DNA from: Terriglobia bacterium
GTDB taxonomy: Bacteria; Acidobacteriota; Terriglobia; Bryobacterales; Bryobacteraceae
NCBI GenBank assembly: GCA_020073345.1
Contig: JAIQFI010000004.1
Span: 124,001 to 188,000, forward strand
Length of the DNA: 64,000 nt
Direction: 5' to 3'
The stretch's first letter is position 1. Every line of letters begins with the position of its first letter. Positions 40,641 to 48,763 of the stretch are shown piece after piece. The notes below the pieces were generated by a model. The model did no database searches and was not told the origin of the DNA. It saw only the letters and a program-made list of their open reading frames with translations. A program made the translations under genes and the position numbers.

Positions 40641-41366
40641 ATGGAGGAGAGACTTCAAAAAATACTTTCCCAGGCGGGCATCGCCAGCCGGAGAAAAGCC
40701 GAGGAGCTGATCCAGGCCGGCCGCGTATCGGTGAATGGCGCCACCATCACCGAGCTTGGCTCGAAGGCCGACCTCGAACGCGATCACATCAAGGTCGACA
40801 GCAAGCTGCTGCGCGCGCCCAAGCGGCATATCTACATTGCGCTGAATAAACCAAAGGGCTGCGTGACCACGGTGTCCGATCCAGAGGGCCGTCCGACCGT
40901 CATGCATCTGCTTCGCGGCGTGAAGGATCGGGTGTTTCCCGTGGGCCGCTTGGACTACAACAGCGAGGGCCTGCTCCTGATGACAAACGACGGCGAGTTC
41001 GCGCATCGCATCACTGCACCCGCCAGCCACATGATCAAGACCTACGTGGTGAAGGTGACCGGTCCACTCACCGCGGAACAAGAGAAGGAGTTCCAGGAAG
41101 GTATTTCACTGCACGGCAAGCGGACCTCGCCGGCCCAGCTCAAGCGGATCAAGGCTGGAACCAACCCGTGGTATGAGGTACGCCTCGCCGAGGGCCGCCA
41201 GAACCAGATCCGCATCATGTTCAAGCACTTCGGCAGGCTGGTCGAGAAACTTCGGCGCGTGAAGATCGGATTTCTGGAACTGGACCTGCCGCCCGGACGC
41301 TACCGGCTGCTCACGCCGCGCGAGATCGAGCGATTTCGCAAGCTGATGAAGATGGAGAGCGATTAA
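40641..41366 (+). CDS. 23S rRNA pseudouridine synthase, RluB/RsuA family
   Basis: The 241-residue protein starts at ATG 40641. An N-terminal S4 domain (MEERLQKILSQAGIASRRKA) is followed by the synthase domain with catalytic Asp in FPVGRLDYNSEGLLLMTNDG, YVVKVTGPLTAEQ and EGRQNQIRIMFKHFGRLVEK. It isomerises a uridine in large-subunit rRNA; the exact site cannot be told. The scpA-scpB-rluB order is a common bacterial arrangement. Its TAA stop is shared palindromically (TTAA) with the convergent HAD gene. Confidence 0.9.
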   Translation: MEERLQKILSQAGIASRRKAEELIQAGRVSVNGATITELGSKADLERDHIKVDSKLLRAPKRHIYIALNKPKGCVTTVSDPEGRPTVMHLLRGVKDRVFPVGRLDYNSEGLLLMTNDGEFAHRITAPASHMIKTYVVKVTGPLTAEQEKEFQEGISLHGKRTSPAQLKRIKAGTNPWYEVRLAEGRQNQIRIMFKHFGRLVEKLRRVKIGFLELDLPPGRYRLLTPREIERFRKLMKMESD

Positions 41367-42172
41367 GCCCCAAGCTGCGCGGCCAGATCAAGGATATCCC
41401 TGGCCACGACATCGAACTCCCCAGGTTTGGCACTGTCGGCCTGCCGTGCCGGTCCGTATTCGTTGGGCCGGTGAATGAATCCGGTGCGCAATCCGAAGCT
41501 GCGAGCAGCGCGGAGGTCGCCGGAGTGGGCCGCGGCCATCATAGTCTCCTCCGGCTTCAGACCGAGCAACGCGACCGCCGTCAGATACGCTTCCCGATCG
41601 GGCTTGTAGTGCCGGGCCAGTTCGGCTGACATGATGGCGTCCCAAGGCAGACCCGCATTCTTGGCCATGTTCGTGAGCAGCGCGACATTGCCGTTGGACA
41701 GAGGCGCGATGACAAACTTCTTCTTGAGCCGGGTGAGGCCCGCCACCGAATCGGGCCACGGTTTCAGGCGGTGCCAGACGCGGTTCCAGTGATCCTTTTC
41801 TTCCTCCGTAAGTCCGGCTATGCGGAACTCCTTGAGCAGCTCCTCCAGAATCATCCGATGGAGGTCGTCGAGCTTGGTCCAGGGAAGCTCCCCTTTGCGA
41901 ACTTTTTCCATGGCGGGCGCATAGCCGGCGCGCCAGCGGTCGGCGAATTGAGCCCAGTCGATCGTGAGGCCCTTGGCCTTGCCCCAGGCGATGCCTTCCT
42001 GAATGATGGACCCGCGCCAATCCACCACGGTCCCGAACGTGTCGAAGACCAGGGCTTTCGGTACCACCCTTGCGTTTGCTTGCGCCCGCAGAGTTGTGGT
42101 GAAGCTGGGAAAGACAGCGGCAACAGCGCCCGCTGCGCGGAGAAGTTCGCGGCGATTGATGGTGGCGCTCAT
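41363..42172 (-). CDS. haloacid dehalogenase type II-like hydrolase with Tat-type signal
   Basis: The 269-residue protein starts at 42172 behind GAGGAAG. The N-terminus SATINRRELLRAAGAVAAVF has the twin-arginine pattern, implying periplasmic export of a folded enzyme. The HAD core has VFDTFGTVVDW with the nucleophile Asp, LSNGNVALL (motif II), the Lys in RHYKPDREAY, and AAHSGDLRAARSFGL. Haloacid dehalogenases split C-halogen bonds, but phosphatase or other activity cannot be excluded. Secretion is unusual for this normally cytosolic family. Confidence 0.8.
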   Translation of the reverse strand: MSATINRRELLRAAGAVAAVFPSFTTTLRAQANARVVPKALVFDTFGTVVDWRGSIIQEGIAWGKAKGLTIDWAQFADRWRAGYAPAMEKVRKGELPWTKLDDLHRMILEELLKEFRIAGLTEEEKDHWNRVWHRLKPWPDSVAGLTRLKKKFVIAPLSNGNVALLTNMAKNAGLPWDAIMSAELARHYKPDREAYLTAVALLGLKPEETMMAAAHSGDLRAARSFGLRTGFIHRPNEYGPARQADSAKPGEFDVVARDILDLAAQLGA

Positions 42173-42221
42173 GCGGCTTCCTCGCGGGTAAGTATACACG
42201 AACTAGAATGGGAAGTTGCGA

Positions 42222-42668
42222 ATGTTGGATTGGCTACTTTCGCCCCCGCTGGCCGTCGGCACACGCGCGCCCGATTTCTCGGTACCCGACCAGGACGGCA
42301 GCCGCGTGACGCTTTCGGCTTTGCGCGGCAAGAACGTGGTCCTGGTGTTCTATCCGGCCGACGACACCAGCATCTGCACCATCCAGCTGTGCGAATTTCG
42401 CGATCACTGGGCGGAGGCGCAGGCCCGGAATACCGTGGTGTTCGGCGTCAATCCCGCGCGCAGCCGGGCGCATCAGAAGTTCCGCGACAAGTACAAGTTC
42501 CCGTTCCCGTTACTGATCGACGAGGGCCAGAAGATCGCGAAGCTGTACCAGGCGGACGGCTGGTTCGTTCCTAAGCGCACCGTTTACCTTGTCGGACTCG
42601 ATGGTGTGGTGCGCTACGCCCGCCGGGGCAAGCCGTCGCCCGAAGAAGTCCTCGCGGCCGCGGCCTGA
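42222..42668 (+). CDS. peroxiredoxin, BCP/AhpC-TSA type
   Basis: The 148-residue protein starts at ATG 42222, 6 bp after GGGAAG. It has VGTRAPDFSVPDQDGSRVTL and FYPADDTSICTIQLCEFRDH, where the usual TPGCT loop reads TSICT. The peroxidatic Cys is kept, with a second Cys five residues later as in BCP. It reduces peroxides in the cytoplasm using thioredoxin. The divergent HAD gene is 49 bp away. Confidence 0.9.
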   Translation: MLDWLLSPPLAVGTRAPDFSVPDQDGSRVTLSALRGKNVVLVFYPADDTSICTIQLCEFRDHWAEAQARNTVVFGVNPARSRAHQKFRDKYKFPFPLLIDEGQKIAKLYQADGWFVPKRTVYLVGLDGVVRYARRGKPSPEEVLAAAA

Positions 42669-42671
42669 TCG

Positions 42672-43307
42672 ATGCTTCTGCCCCGGTTCTACCCGATTCT
42701 CGACACCGAAGTTGCGCTGCGTCGCGGCATCGACCCGGTGAGAGCGGCTCAGGAGATTCTTGAAGCCGGCGCGCGGATCCTGCAATTTCGTCACAAGGGT
42801 TTCTTATCGCGGGAAGCGTTCTCGTGGCTCGAACGGATCGCCGAACTGGCGCGCACGGCTGGAGCGACTCTCGTGGTCAACGATCGTGCTGACCTGGCGA
42901 AGCTTTTCGGAGCAGCACTTCACCTGGGCCAAGACGACCTGCTCCCCTCCGTCGCGCGCCGCGTGATCGGCCCGGATACCATGGTCGGCTTCTCTACTCA
43001 CAACGAAGCGCAACTGCGCGCGGCTTCTTCAGAGCCGGTTGATTACCTCGCGCTCGGTCCCATCTTCGGTACCGCGACCAAGGAGAATCCGGATCCCACT
43101 GTGGGCGTGGACGAACTGCGCAGACTGCGGCCGCTGTCTCCTTACCCGTTGGTTGCGATCGGCGGCATCACCCGCGCGAACGCCCGACAGGTCCTTGAAG
43201 CCGGAGCTGATTCGGCGGCCGTGATCGGCGATTTGTTTCCGGAAGACGCGACGATTCGCGCACGAGCAGAAGAGTGGCTCCGAATTACCAGCCCCGCCGG
43301 TCCTTGA
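42672..43307 (+). CDS. thiE: thiamine-phosphate synthase ThiE
   Basis: The 211-residue TIM barrel has ILQFRHKGFLSREAF, LVVNDRADLAKLFGAALHLG with QDDL, VGFSTHNEAQL, DYLALGPIFGTATKENPDP and LVAIGGITRANARQVLEAGA. It joins HMP-pyrophosphate and thiazole phosphate. It follows the peroxiredoxin gene by 3 bp. No other thi gene is adjacent, though the ABC system at 56292 is of the NMT1/ThiY type. The 3' end overlaps the convergent epimerase gene by 23 bp. Confidence 0.92.
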   Translation: MLLPRFYPILDTEVALRRGIDPVRAAQEILEAGARILQFRHKGFLSREAFSWLERIAELARTAGATLVVNDRADLAKLFGAALHLGQDDLLPSVARRVIGPDTMVGFSTHNEAQLRAASSEPVDYLALGPIFGTATKENPDPTVGVDELRRLRPLSPYPLVAIGGITRANARQVLEAGADSAAVIGDLFPEDATIRARAEEWLRITSPAGP

Positions 43308-43845
43308 ACGAGTAAGGGATCTGATCCGTATCGATCGGCAAGCGATACACATCCGGGTCGGCGTGATTGTACGGCCTGGTCGGCATGCTGATGAACAGCG
43401 CGTCGGTGGCTCCGATGTTTTCGTGGGCGTGAAATACGTGGGCCGGAATCACCATAATGGTGCGGTCCTGCTCGGTGCGATAGAGTTCGTTAACGCAGCC
43501 GAAGGTGGGCGAATCGGGGCGGTTGTCGTACAGGACCACTTTCACGTGCCCCTGGCTGATAAAAATGCGGTCGTCATGGAGATGATGACTATGCCAGCCT
43601 TTGATCTTTCCGGGACGAATCGTGAATTGATACACGTACACCAGCGGAGCGGGATGCGGGGGCCGGTACGGGCTCATGATCTCGCACAGCGTGCCGCGAT
43701 CGTCCTCGTGGGTGGTGGAGGACTGGATCACCACACCCTCAATGAGCGGCGACACACTGGTGCCGTCTGAGTGGACGGTTTGCCGGTCTTGAACGGCATT
43801 CTTGATCACTGCTTTAGCTTGCTGGGGAACGGTCGAATTCGGCAT
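43285..43845 (-). CDS. dTDP-4-dehydrorhamnose 3,5-epimerase-like cupin (RmlC family)
   Basis: The 186-residue protein has EDDRGTLCEIMSPYR, IRPGKIKGWHSHHLHDDRIF with the His cluster, GHVKVVLYDNRPDSPTFG and PAHVFHAHENIG, as in RmlC-type cupins. It may epimerise a nucleotide sugar for a surface polysaccharide. It precedes no other rhamnose gene, but a GT2 gene lies just upstream in the same direction. Confidence 0.8.
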   Translation of the reverse strand: MPNSTVPQQAKAVIKNAVQDRQTVHSDGTSVSPLIEGVVIQSSTTHEDDRGTLCEIMSPYRPPHPAPLVYVYQFTIRPGKIKGWHSHHLHDDRIFISQGHVKVVLYDNRPDSPTFGCVNELYRTEQDRTIMVIPAHVFHAHENIGATDALFISMPTRPYNHADPDVYRLPIDTDQIPYSFKDRRGW

Positions 43846-43865
43846 GAAGCCTGCTCCAATCGAGA

Positions 43866-44807
43866 TTAATCTAAACCACGAAATTTGCGATAGAACGGCA
43901 GCCGCCAGCCGGGGGTATGGGGGTCGGGCGGCGGCGGGACTACCAACTCATTCTTAACAGGGAGGCGGCGGAGGTGCACCCCCGCGATGTCGACCATCTC
44001 CTCAAACATTACGGTTCGCCGGTTTTCGATCCGCCGGACACAATCCAGCTGTTCTTGAAACGGCTTCTCCTGGTAGCAATTCTTACGCATCGCCGAATTG
44101 AACTTGAATACCGTCATTTCCTCCGTGGAAACGAACTTCAACCCCGCCTCCACGCCTCGATACACAAAATCCACGTCCGGATTCCGCCAGACTTCGCGAT
44201 AGTCCTTCCACTCTCCGATCCGGGACACCACCTCCCGGCGATGCACCAATCCCGAAACCGGCAGGGCCTGCCGGCCGTCATAACCGTCTTTCGGATGGAT
44301 ACCAGCTACGTCGCGATAGTTGCTGCCTGGGGGCCCGATCATCTCGACGAGAGAAGAGGCGAAATCCGCTTTGCTCCGGTCGATCGCCACCACCAGCGTT
44401 CGAAGATGCTCGGGATGCCAGATGTCGTCATGGCCGAGATAGGCGATATAGCGGCCGCGAGCCAGCCGCAGTCCCGCATTGTTCGGCGCCGTCTGATGCC
44501 CGTAGTTTCGCGGCAAATTATGCCAGCGGACACGGGCATCGCCAAACGATTGAGCGACGGCTTCCGAATCGTCGGTGCAACCGTCCCCGACCACGAGGAT
44601 CTCGAAATCCTGTTCCGTCTGCCACAGCACGCTGTGGATCGCCAGACGGAGCACGCTACTCCAGTTGTATGTGGCGATGATCACCGATACCAGAGGCTCG
44701 GCAGAAGGCTCCTCGCGGACGATCCGGATCGCCGGGAGGGTACGGGTCGCGTACTTAAGAGAGCGGGCCGCCAGGACCAGCAGTTGCCAAGGGGAAAGGT
44801 ATTCCAC
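43866..44807 (-). CDS. glycosyltransferase family 2
   Basis: The 313-residue protein contains PLVSVIIATYNWSSVLRLAI, FEILVVGDGCTDDSEAVAQS and GRYIAYLGHDDIWHPEHLRT, where the GT-A metal motif DxD reads HDD. A DVDFVYRGVEAGL stretch follows. It probably adds a sugar in the cytoplasm to a lipid- or surface-linked chain. It is upstream of the RmlC-like gene (20-bp gap), suggesting a joint surface-sugar role. Confidence 0.85.
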   Translation of the reverse strand: MEYLSPWQLLVLAARSLKYATRTLPAIRIVREEPSAEPLVSVIIATYNWSSVLRLAIHSVLWQTEQDFEILVVGDGCTDDSEAVAQSFGDARVRWHNLPRNYGHQTAPNNAGLRLARGRYIAYLGHDDIWHPEHLRTLVVAIDRSKADFASSLVEMIGPPGSNYRDVAGIHPKDGYDGRQALPVSGLVHRREVVSRIGEWKDYREVWRNPDVDFVYRGVEAGLKFVSTEEMTVFKFNSAMRKNCYQEKPFQEQLDCVRRIENRRTVMFEEMVDIAGVHLRRLPVKNELVVPPPPDPHTPGWRLPFYRKFRGLD

Positions 44808-44864
44808 GGACAGACCTTATTCTACCGTTTCAGGCGGCGTGCCGCTTCCAGCAAAAGTTTCCTC

Positions 44865-44900
44865 TTGACACGCTAACGACTTCGTACTAATGTCTTAGTA
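44865..44900 (+). promoter_or_regulatory. BlaI-type operator over a leaderless promoter
   Basis: TTGACA at 44865-44870 is a perfect -35 element. TACTAATGTCTTAGTA at 44885-44900 is an inverted repeat (TACTAA/TTAGTA) close to known BlaI/MecI operators, which have TACTA and TAGTA arms. It covers the expected -10 and ends on the A of the BlaI start codon (44900). The predicted transcription start is at or next to that ATG, so the message would have no leader. Confidence 0.65.
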
Positions 44901-45268
44901 TGTCTAAGGCCAAGACCACCCTTACCGGGCAGGAACTGGAAATCATGAAAGTGATCTGGAAGCTGGGCGCGCCCACGGTGCGCCAAGTCTATGAAAACCT
45001 GCTCAAGCGCCGGAAAGTGGCCTATACCACCGTGATGACCATGATGAACATCCTGGAGCAGAAGGGTTATCTCAAGAAGAGCCAAGGCGAGCGCGCGTTC
45101 GTGTATACACCCAGCCGCCCCGAGAAGCAAGTCATTCGCGCGATGGTCCGCGAGTTCGTCGATCGCGTGTTCAATGGCGCCGCGGAACCCCTGCTGCTAC
45201 ACCTGGTCGAGGATGACCAGCTCACCAAGGAAGAGCTGGATGAGATCCGGAAGAGCATACGCTCATGA
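44900..45268 (+). CDS. BlaI/MecI/CopY family transcriptional repressor
   Basis: The 122-residue protein has the winged helix KTTLTGQELEIMKVIWKLGA, PTVRQVYENLLKRRKVAYTT, VMTMMNILEQKGYLKK and the C-terminal dimerisation part. Repressors of this family dimerise on palindromes, and in the classic case are cleaved when a membrane M56 sensor is triggered. The next gene (4-bp overlap) is such an M56 protein. No ribosome site is present, which fits a leaderless message. Confidence 0.92.
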   Translation: MSKAKTTLTGQELEIMKVIWKLGAPTVRQVYENLLKRRKVAYTTVMTMMNILEQKGYLKKSQGERAFVYTPSRPEKQVIRAMVREFVDRVFNGAAEPLLLHLVEDDQLTKEELDEIRKSIRS

Positions 45269-47196
45269 ACTCTCTTATGTTCGACAACCTCCTTGCCTGG
45301 TCCGCACAGGTCTCGATACTGGTGATTGTGGCCGCGGCGGCTGGTTACGCGCTGCGTCATGCGCGCGCCCGGTTGTATTTCTGGCAGGCGATCCTGGTCG
45401 TCGCGGTGATGCTGCCGTTCATCGCCCCGAGGGAGCAGCCGGTGCTGGCCGCATTGGGACCCGCCGTTCCGGCAACAGTGGCGTTCGATAGCACAGCGGC
45501 TCCCGTTCCGGCATCAGCGGCCTGGGGCGTCGAGCAACTACTGGTATTGCTGGGCGCCGGCGCAGCGCTTCGGCTGGTGTGGGTCGCCGTGGGATTGCTG
45601 AGATTAACTCGCATCCTGAAACGCGCCCAGCTTCTGCAACAGCCTCCCGTCGCGTTCAGCGGAGAGGCCCGCTGGTATGTGTCGGATGAAGTAAGCGGTC
45701 CGGTGACCTTCGGGTGGCTGCAACCCTCTATTCTGCTGCCCGCAAGGGTTAGAGAATTGACGGCGAGCGCGCAGGAAGCGATCGCCAGCCACGAACTATT
45801 CCACGTACATCGCCGCGACTGGCTGTTTGTCATGGCGGAGGAACTGATCCGCAGCCTCCTGTGGTTTCATCCAGCCGTATGGTTCGTCCTCTCACGCATC
45901 CAGCTCGCGCGGGAGCAGGTGGTGGATCAAGAAGTGGTGCATGCCACGCGCGATCGCGCCAGCTACTTGGACGCGCTGGTGTCGGTAGCCGCGCACAAGT
46001 TGCAGGCCGACGTCGCGCCGGCGCCGTTATTTTTGAAGAAACGCCAGCTCGCCGTGCGAGTGCAGGCTTTATTGAAGGAGACTTCTATGTCCGCATCCCG
46101 TCTTGCCGCCCACGTTTCAGTCGCTGCATTGGTAGCCATCATCGGTGCTGGCGCTGCCGTCTGGTTCTTCCCCCTGCGGAGTGCCGCGCAAGTGGTTCCG
46201 GATGATCCCGGTATTACGGTTGATGCCGGTGCGCCACTGGCGCATCGCACGCCCGTGCGTCGTCCGAACGCAAACGTCATTGGCGATGTGCTTCTGGAGC
46301 TTACGCTGAACTCCAAAGGCGAGGTCGCCGATGCACGCGTCCTGAGCGGTCCCGACGAATTGCGCAAGGCTGCGCTGGCAAGCGTGCTGGAGTGGCACTA
46401 CGCGGCGGATACGGCGCCGCCTTCGGCCGTGCACGCGACGATTCATTTCGGACAACGATCAGTTGCACAAGGGCTCGCATCGGACGCTCCTTCGCCGCCA
46501 CCGCCACCTCCTGGCCCACCGCTAGGCGTGAGAGGCGGGATTGGCGCAGGCAAGGGCGGCGGGCGCGGAGCCGGAATCGGAGGCGGAATCGGCCAGGGAC
46601 CTCCTCCACCGCCTCCACCGCCGCCACCACCGCCGCCGAATCAGCCACCTCCACCGGAGAGTGCCGTAGTACAGAGCATCTATTTTAGGGGCCTGAGCCC
46701 CGAATTGCAGCAGCGCTTGCAGGATCGCCTGACCATTCGAGCGGGCGATGCACTGGGCAGATTCAGTCGGCTCCAGGATGAGCTCCAGCAGGTCGACGAG
46801 CATCTGACGGTAAGCTGGATTTATGACCCGCAGCGCACTAGCGTATTGCTATACATCATGCTGTCGTTCCCGCCTCCGCCTGGTGCGGCCGCTGCCACGC
46901 TGGCTCCCGGAGTTTTCCGGATCGGCGGAGGTGTCAGCGCTCCTGTTCCAATAGTCAAACCCGAACCTGAATACTCCGAAGAAGCCCGCCGAGCCAAGTG
47001 GCAAGGTGCGGTCCTCCTGCAAGTGACCGTGGACGAGAACGGCGTCCCGCAGGACATCAAGGTCGTCCGTCCGCTGGGCATGGGCCTGGACCAGAAGGCG
47101 ATCGAAGCCGTGCAGCAGTGGCGCTTCAAGCCTACCTTGCTAAACGGGAAGCCAGTTCCGGTCTCCGCCAACATCGAAGTCAACTTCCGCCTGTAG
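45265..47196 (+). CDS. BlaR1-type M56 metallopeptidase fused to TonB-type domains
   Basis: The 643-residue protein has an N-terminal membrane region (helices near 9-30, 36-54 and 92-115) with the zinc motif HELFH at 176-180 and QLAREQVVDQEVVHATRDRA after it. A further membrane helix (about 283-305) leads to a periplasmic part. That part has a TonB_C-like domain (about 335-395), a Pro-rich stretch with poly-Pro runs and a Gly-rich segment (about 405-465), and a second TonB_C domain (about 555-643: a PEYSEEARRAKWQGAVLLQV stretch, ending VNFRL). M56 proteins sense envelope or antibiotic signals and cleave the paired repressor. Confidence 0.88.
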   Translation: MNSLMFDNLLAWSAQVSILVIVAAAAGYALRHARARLYFWQAILVVAVMLPFIAPREQPVLAALGPAVPATVAFDSTAAPVPASAAWGVEQLLVLLGAGAALRLVWVAVGLLRLTRILKRAQLLQQPPVAFSGEARWYVSDEVSGPVTFGWLQPSILLPARVRELTASAQEAIASHELFHVHRRDWLFVMAEELIRSLLWFHPAVWFVLSRIQLAREQVVDQEVVHATRDRASYLDALVSVAAHKLQADVAPAPLFLKKRQLAVRVQALLKETSMSASRLAAHVSVAALVAIIGAGAAVWFFPLRSAAQVVPDDPGITVDAGAPLAHRTPVRRPNANVIGDVLLELTLNSKGEVADARVLSGPDELRKAALASVLEWHYAADTAPPSAVHATIHFGQRSVAQGLASDAPSPPPPPPGPPLGVRGGIGAGKGGGRGAGIGGGIGQGPPPPPPPPPPPPPNQPPPPESAVVQSIYFRGLSPELQQRLQDRLTIRAGDALGRFSRLQDELQQVDEHLTVSWIYDPQRTSVLLYIMLSFPPPPGAAAATLAPGVFRIGGGVSAPVPIVKPEPEYSEEARRAKWQGAVLLQVTVDENGVPQDIKVVRPLGMGLDQKAIEAVQQWRFKPTLLNGKPVPVSANIEVNFRL

Positions 47197-47241
47197 CGCG
47201 GCTCAAGGGCGTGTTGGGCGATAATATGGATTCCGCTCAAC

Positions 47242-47565
47242 ATGCCCAAAATCACCTATATTTCAGACGCCGGAGTTTCGCGCACCATCGACGTTCCCGC
47301 CGGCGACACCGTCATGGAAGGCGCCGTTCAGAACAACGTCGACGGTATCGTCGCTGAATGCGGCGGCAACTGCCAGTGCGCCACCTGTCACGTCTACGTC
47401 GAGGAAAAGTTCCTGCCGTTGCTGGACCCCATCGGCGAGGATCAGGATGCGATGCTCGATACGACGGCCTCGCCCCGCAAATCCAATAGCCGCCTCGGCT
47501 GCCAGATCCACGTGAAAGCGGAGCTGGACGGTCTGGTGGTCCACACACCCCCCACCCAGCAATAA
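47242..47565 (+). CDS. [2Fe-2S] ferredoxin, adrenodoxin/putidaredoxin type
   Basis: The 107-residue protein has cluster ligands Cys40, Cys46, Cys49 and Cys87 (spacing CX5CX2C...C) with one extra Cys44. The sequence around them, VAECGGNCQCATCHVYVEE and SRLGCQI, is that of vertebrate-type ferredoxins that feed P450s or Rieske oxygenases. The reductase gene follows by 19 bp. No P450 or oxygenase is in the window. Confidence 0.92.
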   Translation: MPKITYISDAGVSRTIDVPAGDTVMEGAVQNNVDGIVAECGGNCQCATCHVYVEEKFLPLLDPIGEDQDAMLDTTASPRKSNSRLGCQIHVKAELDGLVVHTPPTQQ

Positions 47566-47584
47566 CCGCGACAATAACTCATAA

Positions 47585-48763
47585 GTGGCCGTCGTCATCA
47601 TTGGCGGAGGACAAGGCGGATTTCAGACCGCCGCGTCCCTGCGCGCCGAGGGTTACGAAGAGCACATCACGCTGATCGGCGACGAACCCGGCGTTCCTTA
47701 TCAAAGGCCTCCGCTCTCGAAGGGCTTCTTGCTCGGCAAACAGGAGCAGCGTCACGCCGAGCTGCGCCCCGCCGCGTTCTACGAGACGCAGCGCATCACG
47801 CTGGTAACAGCACGCGCGACGGCCATCGATCGCGAGGCTCGGCGCGTAAAACTCGCATCGGGAGAGCAAATCGAGTACGACACCTTGGTGCTCGCCACTG
47901 GGGCGCGCAACCGCATGCTGCCGCATGAAGACGTTTTCTACCTCCGCACGCTGGGCGAGGCCACTGAAATTCGGCAGCGTTTGTCCGCAGCGCAGGATGT
48001 CGTGGTGATCGGCGGCGGATTCATCGGACTAGAAGTAGCCGCCGCTGCGCGCACCCTAGGCAAACAGGTCACGGTGATCGAGGGGCAAGAGAGGCTGATG
48101 GCGCGCGTCGTCGCGCCGGTGGTGTCGGAATACTTCCGCAACCAGCATGAGGCCAAGGGTGTCGACGTCCTGCTGAACGCGACGCTGTACCGCATTGGCG
48201 ACAAGGAAGTGTTGCTGGGGGAACGAACCCGCCGCCCGGCGGATCTGGTGATCGCCGGGATCGGCGTGGTGCCGAATGTGGAACTCGCCCGCGAGGCCGG
48301 TTTGCCTGTAGGCAACGGCATTACCGTAAACGAGTACCTGCAGACTCCCGACCAGCGCATCTTCGCGATCGGCGATTGCGCCGAGTGTCCCAGCATCTTT
48401 GCCGAAGCGTGCGTGCGTCTGGAATCGGTGCAGAACGCCGTCGATCAAGCAGCCTGCGTCGCCAAGGCAATTGTCGGCCACCGGGCGCCTTACACGGCGG
48501 TGCCGTGGTTTTGGACCGACCAGTACGACATCCATTTGCAGATGGCGGGTTTGCCGGCGGGATTCGACCAGGTGGTGACGCGCGGCGATCCACAGACTCG
48601 TAAGTTTTCTGTGTTCTACTTCCGGGGCGGGAGGTTGTGCGCCGTGGATTCCGTCAATCGGCCGGCGGATCACCTGGCGGCGAGGAAGCTGATCGGGGCC
48701 CGCACAACGCTGAGCCCCGACCAAGCCAAGGATGAGAGTTTCGACTTGAAGTCAGCTGTTTAA
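47585..48763 (+). CDS. FAD-dependent ferredoxin reductase
   Basis: The 392-residue protein starts at GTG. The FAD motif VVIIGGGQGGFQTAASLRAE, the NAD motif VVVIGGGFIGLEVAAAARTL, YQRPPLSKGFL, VLATGARNR and RIFAIGDCAECP match putidaredoxin-reductase-like enzymes, with the C-terminal domain present (VPWFWTDQYDIHLQMAG). It passes electrons from NAD(P)H to the adjacent ferredoxin. Its stop is shared (TTAA) with the convergent CADD-like gene. Confidence 0.92.
   Translation: MAVVIIGGGQGGFQTAASLRAEGYEEHITLIGDEPGVPYQRPPLSKGFLLGKQEQRHAELRPAAFYETQRITLVTARATAIDREARRVKLASGEQIEYDTLVLATGARNRMLPHEDVFYLRTLGEATEIRQRLSAAQDVVVIGGGFIGLEVAAAARTLGKQVTVIEGQERLMARVVAPVVSEYFRNQHEAKGVDVLLNATLYRIGDKEVLLGERTRRPADLVIAGIGVVPNVELAREAGLPVGNGITVNEYLQTPDQRIFAIGDCAECPSIFAEACVRLESVQNAVDQAACVAKAIVGHRAPYTAVPWFWTDQYDIHLQMAGLPAGFDQVVTRGDPQTRKFSVFYFRGGRLCAVDSVNRPADHLAARKLIGARTTLSPDQAKDESFDLKSAV

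Noticed and set aside
46500-46660. CCG/CCA-rich repeats as a possible CRISPR or mobile repeat
   Set aside because: They simply encode the poly-Pro and Gly-rich linker of the M56 protein, with no regular spacer.
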